This document shows, in pieces, positions 53,941-62,494 of a stretch of 64,000 bases of DNA; position 1 is the first letter of the stretch, and each line of letters starts with the position of its first letter. The position numbers and the translations under genes are program-made. The notes beneath the pieces are model-generated. The model searched no databases. It saw only the letters and a list, made by a program, of their open reading frames with translations, and had not been told where the DNA came from. Origin of the DNA: Methylosarcina fibrata AML-C10 (lineage in GTDB: Bacteria; Pseudomonadota; Gammaproteobacteria; Methylococcales; Methylomonadaceae); contig NZ_KB889965.1 in assembly GCF_000372865.1 (NCBI RefSeq), forward strand, positions 4,671,786 through 4,735,785, read 5' to 3'.

Positions 53941-54395
53941 ATTTCACCAGAATAATGTTCAAACCAAAAAAAGCGAAAGAATTTCATGCATTAGTTTCGG
54001 GCAGGGCGAGAGCAGGCGGACTTTTAAACGGCCAAAAATAAAAGTTTCTCATGGTACATAAAAATTATAGCCGGAAATTGGATAAAAGCTTTTTGCGGCT
54101 TCCTTCTTATTGATTTTGATAATGCCGGGAGTAATAGTGAAAAAATCCCGGACGAAATTCATTTTTATATTGATTGTGGTGATCATCAACGGTATAGATG
54201 ACAGTGCTAATTCATCCGTTTTTGCTATTATTATAGATTAAGGACGGAAACAAGCCGTCTGAAACGCCGATTAATACGATAACCGGCGAGTATCTCCGGT
54301 TCAGTCATAACGTGCGTTTGCAGGCGAATATCGCCATATGTTTGCCTGATTCTGTTAGGACTTATCACTTCATAGATCTCGTTTCTGGAACTACA
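53941..54395. other. Divergent intergenic region between the CheZ-like gene and a response regulator gene
   Basis: About 455 AT-rich bases with no supported gene other than an upstream extension of the response regulator frame. A candidate sigma-28 site at 54247-54273 is listed separately. A GACGG/CCGTC repeat overlaps it. Confidence 0.45.
54247..54273 (+). promoter_or_regulatory. Possible sigma-28 promoter of the response regulator gene
   Basis: GAAA (54247-54250), a 15-base spacer and GCCGATTA (54266-54273) differ from the FliA consensus TAAA/GCCGATAA by one base in each box. It lies about 120 bases before the ATG at 54396. Confidence 0.35.
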
Positions 54396-54785
54396 ATGGA
54401 ATTAACCAACGAACAACTACAAAATAAAATCCTGATCGTCGACGATGCCTTATCCATGCGCAGTATGACCAAGGCTGTTTTGCGAGATGCCGGATTCGCT
54501 CATGTCTTCGATGTACCGGACGGTCAGGAAGCGCTTAAACTGATGAAAAGAATAAAGGTTAATCTCGTGGTTTGCGACTGGAACATGCCCGGGATGAGCG
54601 GACTGGATTTGTTCAAAGCGGTCAAAGAAGACCCCAAACTGGCGGGAACTCCTTTCATTATGCTGACGTCTTCATCGGAAGGCAGCAAGGTTAAGGAAGC
54701 GATTGAGGCAGGCATCACCGCTTATATAATAAAACCTTATAAACCCGCCGATTTATTGAAGAAAATTGGCAGCATGCTGTCTTGA
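54396..54785 (+). CDS. CheY-like single-domain response regulator
   Basis: A 129-aa receiver. It has the acidic pair VDD (about residues 15-17), acceptor Asp61 in VVCDWNMPGMSG, the Thr/Ser in MLTSS and the Lys in YIIKPYKP. The start ATG 54396 gives a standard CheY length; the frame extends 28 codons upstream without family similarity. It differs from the second CheY-like protein (55201) and resembles the group in which DWNMP follows the strand, as in enteric CheY. It is a good candidate for the motor-binding CheY. Confidence 0.85.
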   Translation: MELTNEQLQNKILIVDDALSMRSMTKAVLRDAGFAHVFDVPDGQEALKLMKRIKVNLVVCDWNMPGMSGLDLFKAVKEDPKLAGTPFIMLTSSSEGSKVKEAIEAGITAYIIKPYKPADLLKKIGSMLS

Positions 54786-55200
54786 TCGGCCTCCGGCTTT
54801 ATTTTTCTCGCTCGATTCGCCGATGTTTTTTCTGAGTCTGGAGGATGATTCGATCTTCCTTGATCCCCGTTACGATCTCTTCTTTTTTGCCGAACTTGAA
54901 CTGCCGCTCTTTTCATAGCTGACTTTATGGGAGCATTTTAATGGCACATCAACTTTAGTTTCCAAAAACTTTCATCCGTTTCGCAAAGAGCTCCGTTTAT
55001 TGCGCCCTCTTTATTATTTTGTTGCATCCGTCCGGGGGATAACGGCATGAAAAAGGTATTGCGATGGCTCGGGAAAATTCTCCTGACGTAGGCAATACAA
55101 AAGCAACAAAAAAAAATTCTTTAACTATACTTTCAAAAAGGATTGATGTGGCAAGGTTTGGGCCCGATTTAGCTTAAAAAAAACAGTAATGGAGAAAACA
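54786..55200. other. Intergenic region upstream of the second cheY
   Basis: About 415 bases with no supported gene. A sigma-54-like site (55149-55163) is the only promoter-like element noted. Confidence 0.4.
55149..55163 (+). promoter_or_regulatory. Possible sigma-54 promoter upstream of cheY-cheA
   Basis: TGGCAAG-GTTT-GGGC keeps the essential GG and GC with the right 10-base spacing, but the TT before GC is replaced by GG. Transcription would start near 55175. Confidence 0.3.
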
Positions 55201-55563
55201 ATGGCAAGTATTCTTGCGGTTGACGATTCAGCTTCGATGAGAAAAATGGTGGCCTTTACATTAAAAGGTGCCGGCTATGAGGTTGAAGAAGCGGTAGATG
55301 GAGTCGATGCTTTGACCAAAGCCCAGTTCAAACAGTTCGATTGCATAGTTACCGACGTCAATATGCCGAATAAGGACGGTATCACCTTGATCCGGGATTT
55401 GCGGTCATTACCCGATTACAAATACATACCGATGCTGATGCTGACCACCGAGTCCGGATTGGAAAAAAAACAGCAGGGAAAAGCCGCCGGCGCTACAGGT
55501 TGGATCGTCAAGCCTTTCAATCCTGAGCAATTATTAAGAACTCTAAAAAAGGTTCTCGGGTAA
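55201..55563 (+). CDS. cheY: Chemotaxis response regulator CheY
   Basis: A 120-aa receiver with AVDDSASMRKMV, acceptor Asp52 in CIVTDVNMPNKDG, LMLTTES and the Lys in GWIVKPFNPEQ. I take ATG 55201, which has GGAG six bases before it; ATG 55189 would add MEKT. It lies just upstream of cheA and resembles the CheY of CheA-CheW-CheD type systems that is thought to buffer or carry the CheA phosphate. Confidence 0.92.
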   Translation: MASILAVDDSASMRKMVAFTLKGAGYEVEEAVDGVDALTKAQFKQFDCIVTDVNMPNKDGITLIRDLRSLPDYKYIPMLMLTTESGLEKKQQGKAAGATGWIVKPFNPEQLLRTLKKVLG

Positions 55564-55605
55564 TTCATGTTGTTTTAATAATTTAAGATATCTTTAGGGA
55601 AATCT

Positions 55606-57723
55606 ATGGCTATCGATATGTCACAATTCCATCAGGTTTTTTTCGAAGAATGCTTCGAAGGACTGGATGCGATGGAATCCGGTTTGCTGAACCTCGATAC
55701 CGGAGATATTGATGCGGAAGTAATCAACACCATCTTCAGAGGTGCCCATTCGATAAAGGGTGGAAGCGGGACCTTCGGTTTCAACGACGTGGCCGATTTT
55801 ACCCATGTCATGGAAACCCTGCTCGATGAAATGCGGGATGGCCGAAGAAAAGTTACGCAGCCGGCGATTGACGTATTACTCGGCTCGGTGGATTGTCTCA
55901 GAACGATGCTTACTTCAATACAGGAAGGGGAGAGCATCGATCAGGCGGCGGTAGGAAAATATAAAGACGCATTGGAGAGCGAACTCAACGGTTCTCCTGA
56001 AAGAGCGCATAACCCGCATGCAGAGGTTCCCGCACAGATCGTTTCATCTGTTGAAGCCGACGAAGAATCGGAATTATCGGAGCAGGGATGGAAAATCGCT
56101 TTTTGCCCCTATCTGGATTTATTGAAAACCGGCAACGATCCTGTCCGGATTTTCCGGGAGCTTGCCGAATTGGGCGAATACACCGTATCGGTCAACACGC
56201 GGGACGTGCCCGGTCTCCATGAGCTGGACCCGGAGGAATGCAATCTTTCCTGGACGATAAAACTGGTCGGGAATATTTCCCTTCATGAAATTAATGAAGT
56301 GTTTGCCTGGGTTGAAGGCGACTGCGAACTCGATATTCAGCCGCTGACATCGCCTCCCTCCAAACCTGCGCCCGAAGTTAAGAATATCCTGGCGGAACCT
56401 GCGATCAAAGAAACTGCTTATTCAAAAGCCGCTAAGGAAGAGATGAAAGCGCCGGTTGGCGGAAACGAGCCCGCCATTAAGTCCGAATTGCTGCAGACCG
56501 AGAACGATCAGACTAAATCTTCCGCGAAAAGCTCTAGTTCCATCCGCGTCGATACCGCCAAAATTGATGCTTTGATCGACATGGTGGGAGAAGTGGTCAT
56601 TACCCAATCCATGTTGGGTTTGATCAGCGAAAACTTCACCATGGACCAACTTGACCAGCTCAGACGGGGACTGTCGCAGCTTGAACGTCATACTCGCGAC
56701 ATGCAGCAAAGCGTCATGAATATTCGAATGCTGCCTATCAGCTTCGTGTTCAGCCGTTTTCCCCGACTGGTGCATGACATCAGCGCCAAATTAGGTAAGA
56801 AAATCGAGTTGAAACTGGCCGGCGAAAATACCGAAGTGGATAAGGCGGTCGTTGAATTAATCAACGATCCTCTGGTGCATTTGATAAGAAACAGTCTGGA
56901 TCACGGTATCGAAATGCCGGCCGACAGAGTGGCGGCAGGAAAGCCGGAAACGGGCGTCATCGAGTTGAAGGCCTATCATCGGGGCGGTCATATCGTCATT
57001 GAAATCATTGACGACGGCCGCGGCCTGGATAGAAACAAGCTGATCGCCAAAGCGGTCGAAAAAGGGCTGATCGGGGAAAACAGCATTCTAAGCGACAAAC
57101 AGGCCTTTGAATTAATCTTCATGCCGGGTTTTTCAACGGCGGAAAATATTACCGATATTTCCGGCCGCGGCGTCGGCATGGACGTCGTCAGAAAAAACAT
57201 TCAGGCCTTGGGCGGCAACATCGAGATTATTTCCGAGATGGGGAAGGGAACGACCATCTCCATTCATCTTCCTTTGACCTTGGCGATCATCGACGGTCAG
57301 TCGGTTGCCGTGGGCGATGAAACCTATATCGTGCCTTTGGTTTCCATCATAGAATCCATCAACATCACCGAGAAAATGCTCAACCGGATAGCAGGCAAGG
57401 GCGAAGCTTTCAGGTTGCGGAATCAATACATTCCCATCATCAGAATGCACGAGATTTTTAATGTGCAGCCAAGAAAAACAAAATCATCCGAAGGCGTGAT
57501 CGTCGTTGTAGAAAGGCAGGGCGTATTGTGCGGCTTATTTGTGGATGAATTGCTGGGGCCGCAACAGGTGGTGGTCAAATCGCTGGAAGCCAATTACCGT
57601 CGTGTGGAAGGTATTTCCGGCGCAACTATTTTAGGGGACGGCTCCGTTGCACTGATTCTCGATGTGCCGGGGCTGGTGCGTTTTTCAAATCGTCAGAACC
57701 AGGCATGCTCGGCAACTGCATGA
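55606..57723 (+). CDS. cheA: Chemotaxis histidine kinase CheA
   Basis: Kinase that phosphorylates CheY and CheB under receptor control. The HPt domain has the phospho-His48 in FRGAHSIKGGSGTFGF. A linker with a P2-like region (about residues 160-250) follows. The dimerisation helices (from about 315) and the HATPase N box HLIRNSLDHGIE, G1 IIDDGRGLDRN and G2 ISGRGVGMDVVR are intact, as is the C-terminal CheW-like domain (from about 565). 705 aa. cheW overlaps its end by four bases. Confidence 0.96.
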   Translation: MAIDMSQFHQVFFEECFEGLDAMESGLLNLDTGDIDAEVINTIFRGAHSIKGGSGTFGFNDVADFTHVMETLLDEMRDGRRKVTQPAIDVLLGSVDCLRTMLTSIQEGESIDQAAVGKYKDALESELNGSPERAHNPHAEVPAQIVSSVEADEESELSEQGWKIAFCPYLDLLKTGNDPVRIFRELAELGEYTVSVNTRDVPGLHELDPEECNLSWTIKLVGNISLHEINEVFAWVEGDCELDIQPLTSPPSKPAPEVKNILAEPAIKETAYSKAAKEEMKAPVGGNEPAIKSELLQTENDQTKSSAKSSSSIRVDTAKIDALIDMVGEVVITQSMLGLISENFTMDQLDQLRRGLSQLERHTRDMQQSVMNIRMLPISFVFSRFPRLVHDISAKLGKKIELKLAGENTEVDKAVVELINDPLVHLIRNSLDHGIEMPADRVAAGKPETGVIELKAYHRGGHIVIEIIDDGRGLDRNKLIAKAVEKGLIGENSILSDKQAFELIFMPGFSTAENITDISGRGVGMDVVRKNIQALGGNIEIISEMGKGTTISIHLPLTLAIIDGQSVAVGDETYIVPLVSIIESINITEKMLNRIAGKGEAFRLRNQYIPIIRMHEIFNVQPRKTKSSEGVIVVVERQGVLCGLFVDELLGPQQVVVKSLEANYRRVEGISGATILGDGSVALILDVPGLVRFSNRQNQACSATA

Positions 57724-58244
57724 GAACAGATATGGTTCAAGAGTTCGAACTTAAAACCTCCGATCGGAATCGCTACAGTAAAACGCTGGACACGGCTCAA
57801 TACTTGAGCTTCACGATGGATAATGAAGAATACGGCGTGGATATTCTGCGGGTTCAGGAAATTCGCAGTTGGGAACCGGTATCCCGGGTGCCCAATGTGC
57901 CGTATTACGAGAAAGGGGTCATTAATTTGCGCGGGTCCATTGTACCCATCATCGACTTACGGGAAAGATTCCGGCTAAAGTTTACCGATTATACGCCTCT
58001 GACCGTTGTTGTGGTTTTGCAAACGAGGGAAGGCAGTAAAATCAGAACCATGGGAGTGGTTGTCGATTCGGTATCGGACGTCATTACCATAGATAAAAGC
58101 AAAATTCAGGAGGCGCCTGATTTTGGAGCAAAAGTCAGCAATGAATTTATTCAGGGTCTGGTGTCGGTTAATGAGCGGATGGTCATCCTGCTGGACGTAG
58201 AGAAGCTGATGAAACTGGAAGAATTAGAGACAAACGACGGTTGA
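57720..58244 (+). CDS. cheW: Chemotaxis coupling protein CheW (first copy)
   Basis: Links receptors with CheA. CheW-fold signatures are [40 protein letters not shown] and VVVDSVSDVITI. The start ATG 57720 overlaps the cheA stop (ATGA); ATG 57732 is an alternative with a slightly better ribosome binding site. About 174 aa. It has a 25-residue N-terminal extension and a C-terminal acidic tail beyond the fold. A second CheW lies at 61949. Confidence 0.94.
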   Translation: MRTDMVQEFELKTSDRNRYSKTLDTAQYLSFTMDNEEYGVDILRVQEIRSWEPVSRVPNVPYYEKGVINLRGSIVPIIDLRERFRLKFTDYTPLTVVVVLQTREGSKIRTMGVVVDSVSDVITIDKSKIQEAPDFGAKVSNEFIQGLVSVNERMVILLDVEKLMKLEELETNDG

Positions 58245-58456
58245 CGGCAATGAATGGATTCACCGGAAACTGAGAGTTTTCGTTGATGTTTTAAGGACAC
58301 GGCCGCTCCTGGACAAGGGCATGGCGACTTCGGTTACTGAACTTTTTGAATCGGCCCGTAGGAAAAAAGATCCTTGGTGACGGATACGAACGTTGAAATT
58401 GATTGAAAGCCCCGCGGGCGCCCATCTTTTTACAGGACGAGAGCAATAAATACGTT

Positions 58457-58798
58457 ATGAATACGACTACCGATTTATTGGAACATCAGATTCCCGGTGC
58501 GGCCGGCGTTGAGGACGGCGCCGAACCGGTGATTATTCTGGATGCGACGCTCACCATGCAAAATGTCGTGAATTTGCATGAAAAACTGAAAACAAGCTTG
58601 TCAGCAAACGACTCGGTCGAAATCAATGCTTCCCGGGTCGCCTCGATCGATACAGCGACCTTGCAATTACTGACGGCGTTGAAAAAAGAAGCAATAAAAC
58701 AACAAAAACCAATCGTTTTTTCCGCTCCTTCCCTGCGATTCATCGAATCCGCCGAACTGCTCGGATTATTGGATATACTTGAAATAGACCCAGCCTGA
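58457..58798 (+). CDS. STAS-domain protein in the che cluster
   Basis: A 113-aa protein of the STAS fold (anti-sigma-factor-antagonist type): VIILDATLTMQNVVNLHEKL, then VEINASRVASIDTATLQLLT and SAPSLRFIESAELLGLLDIL. The phosphorylation position of SpoIIAA-type proteins (D-S/T in IDTATLQ) keeps a Thr. No partner kinase or phosphatase is nearby. STAS proteins do occur inside chemotaxis loci of Vibrio and Shewanella type, where they can affect CheW/CheA clusters. The start at 58457 is chosen because the 18 codons upstream lack family similarity. Confidence 0.75.
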   Translation: MNTTTDLLEHQIPGAAGVEDGAEPVIILDATLTMQNVVNLHEKLKTSLSANDSVEINASRVASIDTATLQLLTALKKEAIKQQKPIVFSAPSLRFIESAELLGLLDILEIDPA

Positions 58799-58871
58799 GA
58801 AAAAATTAATGTAAAAGATTTCCGTAATGACAATACTAAAAACAAAAACGCGACTAATTCCGGAAAAAGAG

Positions 58872-58906
58872 CTCAAAAAACCAGTCTGACTAGCCTTTGA
58901 GTTTTT
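58872..58906 (+). terminator. Possible intrinsic terminator after the STAS gene
   Basis: CTCAAA (58872-58877) pairs with TTTGAG (58896-58901), an inner AGTC-T-GACT lies between them, and five T follow. It would end the cheY-cheA-cheW-STAS transcript. Confidence 0.45.
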
Positions 58907-59094
58907 ATAAGCGAAGAGCTTTGGATCATGCTTTGTCCTAAGATGGATCGGACAAGAAGAATATTTCCTGGCCAAGACTGCGTGACGGTCCCGGCTGTCG
59001 AGGACGGCAGAGCCGGTTCCTGTCAAACCCGTTCGGATCGCGCCTAATTATTCAACTTGGACAGTCTTTGATTTGGTCAGGCGTGGCTGGCCTT

Positions 59095-59113
59095 GTTACA
59101 GATTTTCTGTAAC
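59095..59113. repeat. 7-bp inverted repeat upstream of cheD
   Basis: GTTACAG-ATTTT-CTGTAAC is a perfect repeat 170 bases before cheD. It could be an operator or small hairpin; no factor can be named. Confidence 0.3.
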
Positions 59114-59282
59114 GACCCAATTGTTCGGATCAGGAGGTCCAGAATCAATACCGCGAAAACAGCCTTTAACATTGCCCACCCCGCAGAATCTATCTAATTG
59201 GGAGATGCAGAATCCTCAAATAGGTCTTCATCGGATTCAAGGAAAATTCCGTACCATTTAACTGGAAATCAAGTAATTCACA

Positions 59283-59921
59283 ATGACTGCTATCATTAAA
59301 ATCAAAGGACCTTCAATAGCCGGATTTGAACATGTCAATCGTTATTGGGATCGGGACCGAGACATCATCGCGGCTAAAATTCTACCGGGAGAATATTACG
59401 TTACTCACGACAATGAGATGATTACAACGGTATTAGGCTCCTGCGTAGCGGCTTGCATCAGAGACAAGGAGTTGGGTATTGGCGGAATGAATCATTTTAT
59501 GCTTCCTGTAAGTAATTACGAGTCACTGAAAAACAGTAGCGAATCCATTGTCGGGATAGCTACCCGTTACGGAAACTATGCCATGGAACACTTGATTAAT
59601 ACGATTCTGAGCAATGGGGGGAAAAGGCGAAACCTGGAAGTCAAAGTTTTTGGCGGCGGTAAGATTCTGCCGACTTTGACCGATGTCGGAATGAAAAATA
59701 TCGATTTCGTACTGGATTATGTCGAGCAGGAAGGATTAAAACTGTCGTCGCAGGACTTGGGCGACGTTTATCCGCGAAAAATCATCTATTTTCCTCAGAC
59801 GGGAAAAGTCTGCATGAAAAAAATTAAAGACCTGCATAACGATACGATTGCGCAAAGAGAGCGGAAATATTTCAACAGCATCAAGAACGTTTCCGTAGAA
59901 AGCGAGGTTGAGCTTTTTTAG
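59283..59921 (+). CDS. cheD: Chemoreceptor glutamine deamidase CheD
   Basis: Deamidates glutamines of chemoreceptors and can interact with CheC-type phosphatases. The catalytic Cys is in TVLGSCVAAC and the His in GIGGMNHFMLP; the Thr and the GGGKILP segment are also present. The 212 aa include an extension beyond the usual ~160-200, ending VESEVELF. That tail resembles the end of the CheZ-like protein (DDIELF). cheB follows 140 bases later. Confidence 0.94.
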   Translation: MTAIIKIKGPSIAGFEHVNRYWDRDRDIIAAKILPGEYYVTHDNEMITTVLGSCVAACIRDKELGIGGMNHFMLPVSNYESLKNSSESIVGIATRYGNYAMEHLINTILSNGGKRRNLEVKVFGGGKILPTLTDVGMKNIDFVLDYVEQEGLKLSSQDLGDVYPRKIIYFPQTGKVCMKKIKDLHNDTIAQRERKYFNSIKNVSVESEVELF

Positions 59922-60061
59922 CGATTTTAAGCCTTTCCGCCTATTTCTCGGCAAGTATGCAAAAAGCTTTTCTATTGTTGCCGGGGAGCGCGGGAGGGCG
60001 TCCGAAACGACTTGAATCAGTAAAGACTATGGCGCCACACTGAACTTTGCAAGAAGAGCAC

Positions 60062-61126
60062 ATGAATAAAATACGGGTACTAGTCATAGACGACTCCATG
60101 TTAATAAGAAAAATATTAACTGAAATTTTCAATTCCTCATCCGACATCGAGGTAGTAGGTACCGCGGCCAATCCCTATATTGCCAGGGACATGATCAAAC
60201 AACTGAATCCCGACGTACTGACTCTGGACATCGAAATGCCGCAAATGGACGGTATCACTTTTTTGAAAAATCTGATGCGTTTGCGTCCCACCCCGGTCGT
60301 CATGATTTCAACGCTCACCGAAAAAGGCGCCGACGTGACGTTGGAAGCCCTGGCGCTGGGCGCCGTGGATTTCATCACCAAGCCCAAAATGGACATTGCC
60401 AGTACGCTGGAGAGTTATTCGGAAGAGATCATCGGCAAGGTAAGAACAGCGGCCCTGGCCAAGATAGAAAATTACAACAATAAAACTTTCGCTGCTAGAG
60501 AAAACGATAAAACGCCGGCTTTACCTCATTTAAAAAGCGGCCCGGTAAAACAGATCTCGCTTAACAATAAAATTATCGCAATCGGCGCTTCGACAGGAGG
60601 AACGGAAGCGATCAAGACTGTCGTAAAAGGGCTTCCTGCACGCACCCCGCCGATTGTTATAACACAGCATTTACCCGCGGCGTTCAGCGAGTCGTTTGTC
60701 AGGCATATTGATCTTGTCACCCCAATGAAAGCCTGTATCCCCAAACAAGGTCAAATAGTGGAGCCCGGCTACATTTATTTGGCGCCGGGCGACCGGCATA
60801 TGAAGATAATCAAAGAAGGTTTGAGATTCATTGTTCAACTGGATGACGGAGAGCCCGTCAATCGGCATAAACCCGCCGTTGATGTAATGTTTCGTTCCCT
60901 GGTTCAGTCTGCCGGCGCCAATGCCGTAGCGGTTTTATTAACGGGAATGGGCTCCGATGGCGCCAGCGGCATGAAGGAAATGCATGATGCCGGTGCAAAA
61001 ACAGTGATCCAGGACGAAAAGAGCAGCGTGGTCTGGGGAATGCCCGGAACAGCTTATAAATTGGGGTGCACGGATTATGTTTTGCCGTTAGAAGAAGTTT
61101 CCGGCAAAATCCTGACGTTACTTTGA
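60062..61126 (+). CDS. cheB: Chemotaxis protein-glutamate methylesterase CheB
   Basis: Removes methyl groups from receptors and deamidates them when phosphorylated by CheA. Receiver domain: VLVIDDSMLIRK, acceptor Asp56 in LTLDIEMPQMDG. Methylesterase domain: catalytic Ser in IGASTGGTEAI, His in VITQHLPAAFS and Asp in GMGSDGASGM. ATG 60062 gives 354 aa, a normal size; a TTG at 60047 is less likely. cheR is not next to it. Confidence 0.95.
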   Translation: MNKIRVLVIDDSMLIRKILTEIFNSSSDIEVVGTAANPYIARDMIKQLNPDVLTLDIEMPQMDGITFLKNLMRLRPTPVVMISTLTEKGADVTLEALALGAVDFITKPKMDIASTLESYSEEIIGKVRTAALAKIENYNNKTFAARENDKTPALPHLKSGPVKQISLNNKIIAIGASTGGTEAIKTVVKGLPARTPPIVITQHLPAAFSESFVRHIDLVTPMKACIPKQGQIVEPGYIYLAPGDRHMKIIKEGLRFIVQLDDGEPVNRHKPAVDVMFRSLVQSAGANAVAVLLTGMGSDGASGMKEMHDAGAKTVIQDEKSSVVWGMPGTAYKLGCTDYVLPLEEVSGKILTLL

Positions 61127-61948
61127 GCGCGATTTCCTCAAAATCCCGGATATTTTCATACCTCGGGACATTATCCTCGACTGGAGAAATTTTTCATCCC
61201 GAAGATAAGAGCGATGCAGGCGAACCGAAAAGGCTCGGGAACGGAATTTCTTGCTGCTCTTGATCTTGCGTCCTGTTCGGGAATTGCTTTGCTCTCCTGC
61301 CATGTCTTCAACACTTGAAAATCCGATCGGACATCCTGTTTTTAATCCATTGAAATCGTTCTGTGAAATCCGGTATGCAAAAACAAGGCGAATCATGTTT
61401 ATGGCTAGAAAGAGTCGATTGAAAAGATAAGTTTGGGAACACCGATCCATATACCTGGCATGATCCGATTGGAAAGGGATCGAATCGGTCCGTACGCGCG
61501 AGTTGTTCAGTCCCCGTGCGAAACTCGCGGTCCTAATTCGCTTCCTTGTCAAAAAATCGATGGGTTGGATTGACTTGTGGCCCGGTTTTACTATGCTTCA
61601 GGAGTGGCTTCTAATGCTTGAGCAAGCGAAAACTTATAAAAGAACCAATCCATTGGAAAAGATACGTTATCCATAAAGGGCAGGGCAGATTGAGCATCTG
61701 GCGCAGCCGACAGGATTCTCTGGACGGTTCCGAGTTATGTAATGAAATTTTTTCGTCCGGACATTGTTTCAGGAGGAAGGCTCTTTCGGAAAAGCCTCGA
61801 GCATCCGGCTTTGTTTTATCAACATCGGTCAAAACGATGAGTCAGGTTTAATTGCCTGTAACGGCCGGCGATGAGTCTTGAATAGAGAGGTTTCATTTTC
61901 TGGTAATTAATAAAGATATGTCGGCATATCTAAAAATCGGGAGTATTT
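61127..61948. other. 822-base non-coding gap between cheB and the second cheW
   Basis: I find no gene that I can support. Reverse frames (61118-61552, 61611-61832) are basic, low-complexity-looking and have no family features. An AGATATG/CATATCT repeat (61914-61931) lies just ahead of cheW. The gap is long for a che cluster and may hold a decayed gene or a small RNA. Confidence 0.45.
61914..61931. repeat. 7-bp inverted repeat ahead of the second cheW
   Basis: AGATATG-TCGG-CATATCT is perfect, ending 17 bases before the start codon and next to the GGGAG ribosome binding site. It could modulate translation or bind a regulator. Confidence 0.35.
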
Positions 61949-62437
61949 ATGCAAGATAAACAAGAGCAGGGAGAGGGCATGGTTACGGGAATGGAATTCC
62001 TGGCTTTCACGCTCGGAGAGGAGAATTATGGCATAGATATTCTCACTGTTCAGGAGATTCGCGCTTACGAAACGGTCACCAGAATTGCCAATATGCCGGA
62101 CTTCATCAAGGGAGTCATCAATTTACGCGGCGTTATCGTGCCGATCGTCGACATGCGCATCAAGTTTAAATTAGCCGACGTAGTCTATAACCAGTTTACC
62201 GTAGTGATTGTTCTGAACGTCTGCGGAAGGGTCATCGGCATGGTCGTGGACGGCGTTTCCGACGTGATTTCTTTGACGCCGGAACAAATTCATCCCAAGC
62301 CTGAATTCGGCTCCAGCCTGGATACCCAATATCTGATCGGATTGGGCACGGCCAATGAACGGATGATTATTTTAGTGGATATCGAACGGCTGATGTCCGC
62401 CAAAGACATGGCTTTAATCGAAAGAGCCGCCGCCTGA
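61949..62437 (+). CDS. cheW: Chemotaxis coupling protein CheW (second copy)
   Basis: A 162-aa CheW with [40 protein letters not shown] and [20 protein letters not shown] lies five bases before the ATG. The receptor gene starts 57 bases later, so this copy is probably made with that receptor. It differs from the first CheW mostly in the absence of the long N-terminal extension. Confidence 0.95.
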   Translation: MQDKQEQGEGMVTGMEFLAFTLGEENYGIDILTVQEIRAYETVTRIANMPDFIKGVINLRGVIVPIVDMRIKFKLADVVYNQFTVVIVLNVCGRVIGMVVDGVSDVISLTPEQIHPKPEFGSSLDTQYLIGLGTANERMIILVDIERLMSAKDMALIERAAA

Positions 62438-62494
62438 ACCGATTTTCAACAGTTATAAATATAAATTTTTCACTTTAGTGAGAGAGGCATCAAA

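Larger units (their letters stand above)
58799..59282. other. Intergenic region between the STAS gene and cheD
   Basis: 484 bases with no supported gene. It holds a possible terminator (58872-58906) and a GTTACAG/CTGTAAC hairpin (59095-59113). Confidence 0.45.

Noticed and set aside
54312-54395. Upstream extension of the first CheY-like protein by 28 codons
   Set aside because: No similarity to receivers; ATG 54396 gives the standard length and has a GGAA site.
61118-61552. 144-codon reverse frame in the cheB-cheW gap
   Set aside because: It overlaps the cheB end, is arginine/serine-rich like a shadow frame, and shows no domain.
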